Shown: positions 52,562 to 64,000 of the stretch, piece by piece
How positions within the stretch are numbered: the first letter of the stretch is position 1
How the letters are laid out: every line of letters begins with the position of its first letter
Assembly (NCBI RefSeq): GCF_000247815.1
Contig: NC_021686.1
Location: 4,535,037 to 4,599,036 of the forward strand
Direction of reading: 5' to 3'
DNA from: Ficedula albicollis
Lineage: Eukaryota; Chordata; Aves; Passeriformes; Muscicapidae
Length of the DNA stretch: 64,000 nucleotides
Translations under genes and position numbers: made by a program
Notes under the pieces: generated by a model
What the model saw: the letters and a program-made list of their open reading frames with translations, nothing else
Told to the model about the DNA's origin: nothing
The model's database searches: none

Positions 52562-55500
52562 GTAACAATCATTGATACTTCTTGATGCATCCATCCAGGT
52601 CTCAATATCCTTTTTCACATGCTGCATTTAATCGTAAGACAAGGCATAGGAAAGTCCGTAGTATAAATCTTTGGGATAGTTTAATGAATTTACAGCTTCA
52701 GCTCTAGGTTCTGCCATATAAAAGCCATTAGGTTATTTTGCTGACCTTGGTGTTTTGTTTCCACTTTAAGTATGGTATGGCCTAGTGTGTAAGGATGTGT
52801 TAAACCTTCTGATGCAAGCTTCAGGACTGTGACTTTCAAAAGTCAAAGCAAACAGAACTGATGAGAAGAGCCAAGGCTTAGATGTGAGTAGGACATTGTA
52901 AGTGCTCTAGATGTAACAATTTTCTTTTCAACTCATTGGGGGCAAATGATGCCCACGAGGGTTTTGCAGACCCTAAAGCACTCACAAAGTCTATCCTATG
53001 GATGAGATAGTGGGAGAGAGGGTCTGTGCCTTCAGAGGATCGCTCTCTAGTAAGTAAAAAGTCTCCATATACTATCATGGGTACAGAAGAATGAACAATG
53101 TTTTTTTTTAAAGGTTTATTAATATTTTATAAATATATTGAATATGACAAGAGGTTTTCTCTCTTTTAAGCAATAGAGTTTGAACAAGCTTAGTCTTAAT
53201 TCAGGTAAGGATGGTGTTATGTTACTACATAAGAAATCAAAAGGCAAAAATAAGTAGTAACGGTGCTGGGACTTATTCTGCCAATAATGTGCAAAAAACC
53301 AAGTTCATAGAAACTTCTCATATTGAAGGATGAAAGGGTATATAGTGTGAAATCAAATGTTGGTACTAAGAAGTGTTTGCTGATAGAGTTTTATATTAGC
53401 AGAAATAAATGAAAGGTGATGAGATTTGTTTATGCTGTGATGATCTACATAGACAGAGAACATTCATTTATGGAAAAAATGATCATAGCTAAACCCAAAA
53501 TGTGCTAAAATTTCCATAATCTCTATGCTAGTTGTAGCCTTTTTGGTGGTAATCTGAAAAGTTCCTCTGTAGTAAAACCTGGTTTAATATAGATTTTTCC
53601 AAGTCCTATAAATCATAAGCAAATACATTTTGAGAAGCCAACATTTGCCACATTCTTCATATCACTCTACTTGGATTTTGGCTTTGGTATTTCACTTGAG
53701 CTTCCTGCTCAGCTCTTCATTGAAATGAGCTGTAGTAGGGAGGCTGCTCATTTGTCAATCTAAGCTTTGCTAAGTAAGAATAAATGTATTTATTTTAGCA
53801 ATTTTTAAACTTGGAATTCTTGAGTTAGATGTGGGATCTGTGGGTCCAGTTTTGCAAAGTGAACCCTTCTAAGCAATAATTCTTGTTCTGGTAAAGAAAT
53901 GTTTCTCTCTCAATTCAGGCACAATTTAAGTGCCCAAGACCTTATTACAGATATTTCATATATCACTTCTTTAGAATTCCAATCAAAAATATATTATTTA
54001 TATAAAATATAAATTTTATTTATTAGTGCATTCAGTGAACTTTACACAAAAGGAACTGGATCTCTGTGTATTTATTAAAACTTTTCAGTTTACCAGTTGA
54101 TTACCTATGTTGAATTGATTCAACAATAAGGTATTTTTGCTGGGTATGGTTTTGAGCATATGATAAACACATCCATCACAGGTGACTGTAGGTTCCTTTT
54201 TTTTTAACTAAATATGATGGAGAAAGCTGATGAAAACCTGTACCTGCTGTTTCTTATACACCTAAGTTTCAGTAATAGAATTTAAATGACTTTTGGCTTC
54301 ATAAAAAAGTAATTCCGCAGCCTGTATTCCTGTGAGTCAAATTGCTAAAGTTGAATTTGGTCTTTTGGATTTGTAAGTTGACTTCCAACTATTTTATTAT
54401 CTGATGTTTTATGTTTTAATACATGGAGCAAACATAGAGATACTTTGAGAACCAAAACTAACCTTCCTGTGGTTTTTCAGATGCATGCAAAACACCTGCA
54501 GTATGATTTTATAGTGCTTTTTTAGTGCTCCTAAACTCAATGACAGTAATTCTACTGTGTTTGTAAAGTTGATATCAAGTGAAGATTCTTATAAACATGC
54601 TCAATGTTTGAAATGTGAGTATATGTATTCTTGTATTGCCTCCCTGTAAAGGATGTGTGCATTTGTGGGTTACAAATAGTAATATGTAAAAAGTAAAGCT
54701 TTGGTTGGAACTTGATCATCATTTGGAAATGGGAGGACTTGGGTGGTTCTACTGGTAATATTCACTCTTTTCTTCTCAATCCTTCATCATTCCTGCCAGA
54801 GGATACTTAGCCCTCAGCCACATGGTATCTTTTCTTATGTGGGAATAAAGTAGTCTTGAGAAGATAAATGTGTTAAATGAGCAAGTCGTGTCCATAAACA
54901 CATTTCTATTTGTGTATCTCTGTCTGCTCTTGAAGGCACATTACAGAAGGGAAACCTCCTCAGACATCTGACAGAGGGATCCTTCCATGGGAAATTTAAA
55001 AGCATTTCATTCTTGATTGCATCCAGTGCATTCTGAGGCTAAAAATAATTACAGTTCAGAAGAGAAGTTCTGCACTTCTGGGATAGATCTTCTCTGGCAG
55101 ACATGATTAAAGGGTTTGCAAACAGATCTGAACTAGAACAGAGACAGGGAAACTATCAGAAATCTCCTGTAGGCTTGATGATGGAATTTTAACAAGGATC
55201 TCTGAGGACTTCCTCTAGAAAATTCCTGCCGTAGTTGCACGAGGGGAGAATTAATCCTGAGGTTCTTGTCTGATGGGAGCAAGGGCATCTGTCCTGTCAG
55301 TCTCTGGATAAATCAGAATGAGACCCAGAATAAACCTATGGTTTATTTACATGTTGGTTGCAGAACATTGTTCATTTTTCAGCTTTAGCATTCTTAGTGT
55401 ATTTTTCAAATCAGTGCTCAATCTATTTTTTTCTCTTTTAGGTTTTGTAACATCAAAATTCATAGTTTGTAAAGAAAAAGCATTTTTAGTGCCTTTTGCA

Positions 55501-55795
55501 AGTGCATTCTCAGATGTACCTGCAAATGACATTTTATATTTTTTATGTAAAAATGGGACAGGGTTATTATTTTATATTTATATTATCTCTCTTCCAGTTT
55601 TTAATGTTATCTGGCCTTCATGTAGAAGATAAAAAAATCCAGTGCTGATGCATGCTTGGTATTATTTTTCTCCCAAGTGTATTTGCAGTTTATGATTTTC
55701 AAATAGCAGAGAGAAAGGCAAGGGTATATATATAAAGCTGAATTTGGAATGAAGTATGGTGGAAGCAGATATAACATCTGTCCAATTGTGACTGT

Positions 55796-55941
55796 ATTTA
55801 TTTACATTTTTGAGCAGAATCAGTCTCAGGAGGAAGGGTTCTGTGTGTGTGTGCGTGTGTGTCTGCGATTTATTTACATTTTTGAGCAGAATCAGTCTCA
55901 GGAGGAAGGGTTCTGTGTGTGTGTGTGCGTGTGTGTCTGCA
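55796..55941. repeat. 72-bp tandem duplication carrying GT microsatellites
   Basis: Copies 55796-55867 and 55868-55941 begin atttatttacatttttgagc and end in tgcgtgtgtgtctgc. The second copy has one extra GT unit. The short frames on both strands are repeat by-products. Confidence 0.95.
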
Positions 55942-58900
55942 TGCAAGGAAAAGAAATGCTTTATAAAGCTTTAGAAGTTGACAGTCTTAAATTAAGTTAT
56001 TGACCTCCATTTGGAGAAAGATACAGTCTCCAAAATGGATTAAACATTTTGAAAGGTTTAACTTCATAACTCCAGGAAAGATGTTGAATAAAAGCAAGCA
56101 GCTTCAATAAGCAAACCGTGGGGTTTGTGCTATAGAAATATTTGAAGAGAATATTGGCCATTTCTAACAAATGCAATTGCTCCAGTCATTGCAATTTTCC
56201 TGTATACTGTCATTAACCCATCAGCACTAACACTGCCACAAATTAAATTCATTGAATAATAGCAAATATGGAGATACTTATTTAAAATAAATTAATATTT
56301 GATTAAGTGCTTAGAATGGCTGCAGTGCCTGTTGTGGCAAACCTACCTCTGCCAGGGTAGGTACATAAATAATTGCAGCTGGTCAAAATTTTGCCATATG
56401 AGCTTGCATTCATCTCATTGACCTGTTCATGTGTCTGGTAGGAGATATTGATCAGATCATACTCTTACAAAGGAATTTGAAAGAGTCCCATCCAAACTCC
56501 CTGGAAGAATGCAGCTTCAGAGGTGTTTCCTTCAGCATTAGAATTACTGTGTGAAGACATATGCTCAGTTGAGAGAGGTTCATTTCATGAAGCAGTTTGG
56601 GAAAATAACCACTTTCTATGAGATGCTTTTATTATTATGCTATGCTCTTCTGCCAATCAAATAAAAAATGAAGATGAAGGAGCATCTGTATGGTCTTTGT
56701 GCTGATATTTATTTAAGGCTGTACTGCTGTTCCCTGTGAAAAATAGCAGACACTGAAATTTTTGCTCTGGAAAGGCTACAAAATGTTGCACTAATGCACA
56801 AAATTAAACTTCATCTATAAATTCAAGTGTCCTTTATGTTGGCAGTTTAAACTTGCATTTACTGCTGCTATAAATAGTTGCTTGTATGGAATTCCATTTG
56901 TTGTGGCTTTTACTGCTCTGGGTAGTTGCGTGCTGAAGATGTTCAGCTATTGGGCCAGTTGATAAAAATCAGTAAACACTTTGATTATCGTCTGTGCCGC
57001 CTTGGTGAGGTTTGATGGGTTCCTTTTTGTCAGGCAGAGGAGGCAGTGGCAGCCCTGGCTGGCGTGGCTGTCACTGGCTGTGTGACAGCTTGCCTGCCCG
57101 GTGCTCGCGGTTCTAGGTCAGTTCGCACGGCTGCTCAAATGTGACAACATGACAAGATTAAGGAAGGCTGAGGTCCTGTGATTTGTAAATGGAGGATTTG
57201 CAATGTGAAGCTCCTTTGATAACAGTGAATAATCTGTGTTTGTCCTCAACAAGTGCCTATAGGCACGTGTGCATCTCCTGTGCTGGTTTTGTTTTTTAAT
57301 GAGGCAATTAGATTGGTTTTTCTCTGGTAGGCTAAAAATAGAGCACGTGAAAGATGGTTTGTGTGTGTGCATGTATGGATGCCTATATACAAGTCCATTA
57401 AATGAGCAAGGATTCAGTTTTAATATCTTGGGATTATTATATTGCAAATAAACATAAAACAACGCTATGGTTGCACAACTTTATACATGATCATAAAAGA
57501 CTGCTTTAAAATTTAATAAATAATGTACCCAGTATATTTATTATTCAACTAGGTAAGAATTTCTTCAAGCTTTATTGTCCCTAAATATAACAGCACTAGT
57601 AATAAGAAAATGCTTTACAGACCTAAGAAATGCTTTCTGTTCATTGGAATAGAGCTGGGTTTAGTATCACCTGATGGCAAGCCTCAGATTCCCCAGTGGC
57701 TTTTTTTTAAGGAAGTTTATATAAAATCTAAGTTTCTTGGATGGAAGCTACGCAGAAAGATGGTGATGCATAGACTTCTGTTAGACTTTTGACTAGCATC
57801 AGCTTCAGTTCCCACCCTGGTGTGAATCCAGACAGCAAGACTGAAACTGAATGAGAGCTTTTAAGCTGAGATCTGTGCCTAGGATTGTTCCAGTTTGCAG
57901 TTACCCAGCATCAGCTCAGGGGAAAGTCACCTGTGCTGCTGTTTGTTACCCCTCTATGCTTCTGCAAATTAATCATGTTTATTTAAGTGTTTTAGAAGGT
58001 GGCAGCTCAGCTTTGACTGGCTGCAAACATCTCACAAATTTTAAAAGAAGATGCAGGCTAGCAAACAGAAGCAAAATTAAAGCCACACCTGAGCATCAGT
58101 GAAACTTCTGCAAAGCATGCCTGTCAATTAGCAAGGAAATTAACTGGCCAAACTGAGATGTGACATACATAAGTAAACAGCCAAGAATTGGAAATTCGTC
58201 TCTACAGAAAAGTCTGCATGGGCTTTTCTACTTTCTCCTTTCTCCAACCTGCAGGAAAAAGTAAACAGTGCTTTTAATATTTCATAATGACATATTTATG
58301 AAGGTCCTTTCATGGCAACTTTTCATTGTAGCCCTCTACCCATGGTAGACCCTGGTCAAGTTTCTTATCTCTGACAAAACCTAGGGATGTCTTAGTACTG
58401 TAGTGATAGGAAATCCCTTATGGCTCTGCAGGCACACAGGAGTTCAGCCCTGCAGTACACCTTGAAGTTTCACTCTTTATTGTGCTGCCTGTCACTTCCC
58501 AACTCTTTCTCTGCTCCACATCACAAATATGCAGCACATTACAGGTCATGGAAGAGGAAGATGCTATGAATAAAGTATGTGATGGTCCTCCCTTGTACAG
58601 TGACCTGTGTTTGATAGCGTGCATTCAAAACTTGGCAAGGAGAATTTAGCATTCTTAACCGTTCCAATCAAGGAAAATGCCTGGAAACTGTTTTTATCAG
58701 CAGCTTTCAATTCCCTTGATCTTAAGTAAAAACTTCAGAGACATTTTTGTCCATTGCCTTCTGAGGTAGAGAGAGACCTGTTGGTGATCCAGGTGACTGA
58801 AATGCCCGAAGTCACTTGTGCTAATGTTTAAAATGAAGTTAATTAGTTGTTTGCACATCCTTTGAACACCACAAGCAGACACCATCCTACTGCAGTGGGG

Positions 58901-61900
58901 TGAGTTTTAGATTAAAGGGCTACCCCTGCTGCACAGGTTTGACCCACTGAGCCTAAAATATTGCTCAGCAGTGTGGTGTGTGACTGGTGTGCTTAGGGAG
59001 GAGCTGTGCTGCTCCTCTTGGGATCGTCATAGTTCTGTGACCAAGAGGAAGAGCGCCAAGTTGGTTTTTGGAATAATTTATGTATTTATGTGATATATAT
59101 AAATTTATGACTTGGTTGTTGACTTGCAAGCAAAGCAGGGTAATGAGTGTATAATGTTTGGGAGAAGTTAGAAAGATGGGCTTTCCAGTGGTACGTAGGT
59201 TTTGCTTGTAACATGGCTGAGGTCAGAGTTAGATTGATCTGAAGTAGTGACCAAGTCTTAACTTTGCTCTTTATACTTCCTAAGCAGGTTCATAATTTTC
59301 TGTGCTTCCTCCAGCGATATGTAGACTTGAAAAAATGGGGGGAATTTGATAATGATAAGTAAAATATGTGCATCCAATTCTTTAAAACTCTCCTTCTATA
59401 CTTCTCAAATCACTTGAGGAAAATGTGCTAATTTGGTTGATTTTTTTATGTGGTGAATTTTACCTTATTAATTGTGTTATGAAGCCCTATAGTGTGTGTG
59501 TTAGTTAGGAGATTCTAAATGTCTCCAGTATTGGAGCTCCACTCTCTGTCCCAGATGTGTATCGAAATACTACTAAAGAATTTAAAATCCTGAAATGGCA
59601 ATTACAATTAGAGATGCACAGAATTCCCCAATTTTTAGAGACTTCAACACCTACTACTGATAATACTGATAATACAGAGAGATACTCCCTTTCAAAGTCC
59701 CTGATAAAATAAATCCCATAATTTCCTTTTTAAAATTACTTTATTAAAAAATATTTGATCAACGAGCAACAAATTGTCCTGTTATGTAGTATTTTAGCAT
59801 TTTTTAAACCCTCTGCTGAAAATGACTGAAGAGGTGGAGGCACAGCAGAAGTAAAGAACATGCCATGCCTTGGTGGATAGTTTATGGCTGTATTTACAAA
59901 AGTTAGCACAGCTACACTGGGGTTTTTTCTCAGTTATTTCCCAGGAAGTTTTTAGTCCAGGTATTTAAGAACCAGTGTCAGTATGATAACAAAATGCTGG
60001 CAAACACATTTTTTCCCATGATGTCCTGAATGCTTGTCCCAGATATAGTGGAAAACAGAGGAGCATACCTTGTTCCAGTTATTGATGCATTAAAATTGTT
60101 CATCAGCTGTGTTCTGAGACAAGAATTTGTGCGTATTGCTTTGGATACATTGTTTTATCATCCTGTAAAATACACAGAGAATTGCACCGACTATTAATTT
60201 ATTCACTACCTTACCATTGGCATGTCCTAAATCTTTGTAAGTTGTTTACCTAGAATGATAATTGGCAGTGTAAATTATCACAAAGCATTTAAATGCCACT
60301 AATTGCAATGAGAAGTAAGCATGCTGGCATAACAGTGAGTAAATGAGGCAGTGTGTGTGGCACTGAAGCAGCTTACTGATTTGCAGTGTGACAATGTAGT
60401 TTAAATCCTTCTTCCTATTTTCAGCCTGGAAATCAGAATCTATTCTGCTAACCTTCTGAGCTTCTAAATTTGGTGTCATGCAAGGGCGTGTTTAAAAATT
60501 AGCATTTAAAAAGAAACCCACTTGCTTTAAGTTTAAGCTGACACTGTTCCTTTCCTCTGTGGAAATGAAATTTATTAATCATAATAAAACCATCATATTC
60601 TGAAGGTAGAGGTCACCCTGAGGAGAGAAAAAAAAAAAAAAAGTCTATTCATCACAGAGGAATTTCAATGCATTTTTTTCCCAGATAATATCTGAGCATG
60701 TGTTCTTTCCCCTTTGGAAATATTTCCATCCATGTTTGTGCTTACGTTTGTCAAGTGTCTTCAGGAGTGTGCAAAAATGAAAATTGTGCAGTTTAATTTT
60801 ATATATTTTCTTTTACAGGAGATTTGGAAGAATTCCTTTTACATTTTATATTTTGTTTACATTGCACACATTTGCTTAAGTGAAATTTCAATATCCTGTA
60901 AAAGAAAAACAAGTGTTTGTTATTTTAACAAGAGTATAAGCATCACTAATTCTGCAGTAACATTTCTGTGTTAATATCACAGTAAAAGCTTTAACATTAT
61001 AATAATATAAATATAAACCATTCTTTTTAAGGAACAAGGATTAACTTTGGTAACAGTTCTCACATTAGGATTTCCTCACAACTCTTGTTTTAAGAAAGAC
61101 ATGAATTACATAGAAGGATGAAAAAAAAAGCAATGTAAAACACTGACAATAAGTGATTACTGCTTTGGAAAAAGGGTAATAAAAATGTACTCAGAAGTCA
61201 ATACAGGGTTGAAACAGTTACATTTTCATCCTTTAAAATTGCTTAATGTGTGTGTTTATCCATATTTCCCCCTCAGTTGTCAAGATTTCTGTTGAATATT
61301 GATATAATAATATTATTAGCAACATGGTATATTACACTGGTGTTGTAAACTTGCCAGTTACTTCGGTAGTTGGCTTAAACAGAATAATAATTTAACACAG
61401 CCTGAGCCCAGGATATCCAGGCTTGGTCCTTCTTGTAAGAGGCCCTTGCATTTGGGCCACTTGATGCCATCCTAGGTGACCTGTTGGACTTTGCTTTGTG
61501 AGGCCGTGGGACACAGCCAAGAATCCTGCAGCAATGGGATGTAGGATGGAGGCAAAATGCAGCCCTGCCACTAGACCAAAATTAATGTATTTTTTACAGA
61601 TACAGATTTACAGCCCTTTCTCAGCATTGCAGTGATACCATATAATCAGGAAAAAAAAAATAAAAAAGGAAATTTACAAATTCCCCTCGCTTTAAAAGTA
61701 TTCCTCTTGCATGTTACTAAGGACATGAGGGAAACATGTCTACCTTTAAATTAATCGTTTTCCCTTCCTAGATGTTTTCTTACTGTTGGAATGAAATTTG
61801 GCTGGAAAGAATTAAAATTATAATGATATTCAAAATTATCAGACTTTAAAAATTGGCACAGAGCAGTAATGTCTTCCTCCCTTCAGTGCAGGTGAACAAG

Positions 61901-62462
61901 ACACAAGGGATTCTGTCATGGTTCTATCAAAGCTGAGTATTTCAAATCCCCAAGTCATGTTTGAATCCTGATGTGGAGGGCTGCCAAGGCTGAGGTTTAT
62001 GGAAGTTCTTCATACCAGAGAGGCTCCAGGATGTGGGATCAGTGTCAAACCTGCTCAGAGAGCTCTCAAATTCCCTTTCCAGCTCCGAGAATCACCAAGT
62101 CCTTTACCCAGCATAGATGTGATGTGATCTGCTTTCCTTCCCGTGCTTTTCCAGTGGAAATTGCTCATTTCCTTTGTTGGGTAATTTCTAAAGATAGGTG
62201 TTCTTGGATACCAAGTGTTTAGGTAGAATTTATATAAATTTAAACTCTTACTCATCAATGCTTTGGATGCCAAAGAGGAACTAATGTATTTTATACAAGC
62301 CTTTTGCACATACTTTCCTGAGTTTCAGACCAGGCCTTAAGGAAAGCAATTGCCTAACACACTGCTACCCCTGGAATTTCAGGTATCCCTGTGAGACCAA
62401 TGAAGGCTTCTCTACCCAAATCTAAAGCAAGCACAGCTGTGGGGTGAGAGACAGAGCCCATG

Positions 62463-62600
62463 AACTTGGGGGGCTTAAATAAATTAATTAATGCATTATC
62501 CCCTCATAGGAATTAGGATTTACTAAGCAAAAACTTGGGGGGCTTAAATAAATTAATTAATGCGTTATCCTCTCATAGGAATTAGGATTGACTAAGCAGG
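62463..62600. repeat. 69-bp tandem duplication, 2 copies
   Basis: Copies 62463-62531 and 62532-62600 begin aacttggggggcttaaata and end gactaagca or tactaagca. There are about four mismatches (gcatt/gcgtt, ccccтc/cctctc, ggattt/ggattg, last bases). Confidence 0.93.
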
Positions 62601-64000
62601 ACAGTACAACTGAAGGCATTCAGCTACGATGTTTGCACTTTGAAGTGAAATATCCAGGCTTTAGAATGCTTTGTAAGAATTTAGATACATTTGCTCAAAA
62701 TGCTGCACTCCTGCTGGGAAAAAAAAGTCTAATTCACAATGCTGAATATGAACCACTGTACGCTTGGAAGTTTGTACTTTCTGACCTGTTTTTTTTTACT
62801 TTTTGTTTTTTTCCATCAAGATGTGTGGTTATATATTCTTGGAAAATTAAAAGCATATGACTTCTGCAAGTGTGTTGCCCTATGTTTGTGCAGAGAGTCA
62901 GAGCCAGGGATGCTCAGTCTGTCTTTTCCATGCTGAACCCTTTAGTGAGCACAGCTGTCACAGGGGGTGATTTGCTGGATTTTCATATGAAAGGAATCCC
63001 TCATAAGCTGGCAAATGTTGGCTCAGTGAGATGGAGAATTAAGGATTTATTGTCTATGGTAATTTCTGCTCCCTCCTTGAAGATGTCTCTGGGTAGGTGG
63101 TAATGTCTAGTTCAGATAATTTGGTCCCTTTCTCTAGCTCATATCCAGGACCCACAGTAGTGGGTGGTGGAGGATTGCATATGCCATGAAAACATTCCTT
63201 TCTCAGCTTTCCCTCAGCTGGTTAGCTCAGAATCTGCTAATCAGATTCTGCTTGTGGAGTTGCAAATACATGATAATAAAATAGAGTAGTTGTCCTCTTT
63301 TCAAAAAAAAGTAAGTTTGTACATGTATCTGAAAAATAAGATATCTACACAGAATGAGACCAGTCTGTGGTTACTGTTCACATAAGGCTAAAAAATAATG
63401 GCCTTTTTTTTTTTAAGAGATATCAAGGGCATTGTTAAACCTTGTTTGCTACATTAGCCCTCGTATTTAAGACAGCACTGTAATTACAAGATTGCTTTTG
63501 TGGATCTATGTGACACCTGAGAGCCAATGAAAATTGTTTGATTATGGAAAAAATGTTTGACGCTTGCAGTGGAAGCTGGCATGTCCATCTCACTGAAGTG
63601 TTCCCTGTATTTCCCCAGACTGGGCAGCAAAGCTTTGTGTGTCAAGGTGAGGCAGAGGACGGGGCCAGCAAATGCACCAGGGAAAGGATCTCTGAAGTAG
63701 CTATAAGGATATCATGTGGGGAGAAATTACTAAAATCTGATTTTTACACCCCTGGCTTTGCCTGGTTGTAGCAGGGACCTGGGGAAAACTGAGGGTTCAG
63801 CTGTGCAGTGTTTTAGGGAGGCAGGAGGAGCAGGAGCGTGCACGTTCCTGACACCGTGTGCTGCCGTGGCTCCTCAGCCTGACGCTGATTTCTAATAGTC
63901 TCATAAAGCTAATTATACATATACTGTCATTTGTAACCTTAACATTTCCCAAAGGACGTTGCTTTTGAAGCTGTGAGTTCATTTGCAAGAAGTTTGGCTA

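Larger units (their letters stand above)
52562..64000 (+). other. RBFOX1: RBFOX1 intron downstream of A53 (partial)
   Basis: 11.4 kb with no supported gene or further exon. I looked for the terminal coding exon (YGRVYAADPYHH, or its A53-shifted frame) and did not find it, so it lies beyond the window. Contents: AT-rich unique sequence, a 72-bp duplication with GT runs (55796-55941), a small GC-richer patch near 57000-57130 with no recognisable product, and a 69-bp tandem duplication (62463-62600). Confidence 0.82.

Noticed and set aside
52562..64000. Terminal coding exon of RBFOX1
   Set aside because: No stretch encoding YGRVYAADPYHH or the FAPY end was seen, so the exon must lie beyond the window.

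Overview
The window reads as intron-rich vertebrate nuclear DNA, most likely from a bird and probably a songbird. It is AT-rich, carries two CR1-type retroposon fragments, and holds a solo LTR whose sequence I recognise from passerine genomes. No bacterial or viral gene organisation is present.

Its backbone is the 3' half of one gene on the + strand, RBFOX1 (A2BP1, Fox-1), a neuronal and muscle splicing regulator. Five coding exons can be read with splice sites and matching phases: an 81-nt cassette exon (3203-3283), a 133-nt exon (18097-18229), the brain-type 40-nt exon B40 (27121-27160), a 65-nt exon (35549-35613) and the 53-nt exon A53 (52509-52561). Between B40 and the 65-nt exon, where the muscle-type exon M43 belongs, is a recognisable but degraded 37-nt copy (32061-32097). 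It has intact splice sites and an in-frame stop. The RRM exons lie upstream of the window and the terminal exon lies downstream.

The rest is intron. Notable contents are a cluster of recent tandem duplications (9705-11342), CR1 fragments near 12 kb and 33.7 kb, a possible LTR-derived stretch near 23 kb, and isolated two-copy duplications near 25.9, 48.1, 55.8 and 62.5 kb. There are also two extreme poly-C runs: 112 nt at 30436-30547, and 1107 nt at 48538-49644 inside the solo LTR.

The exons work as a set. The 81-nt exon is a length-neutral insert. B40 and M43 are alternatives at one position in mammals. A53 shifts the reading frame of the C-terminus, which in mammals switches the protein between nuclear and cytoplasmic forms. 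TGCATG sites, the RBFOX binding motif, flank B40 on both sides, which fits autoregulation. I found no separate novel gene system; the most interesting items are the broken M43 exon and the giant C tract.
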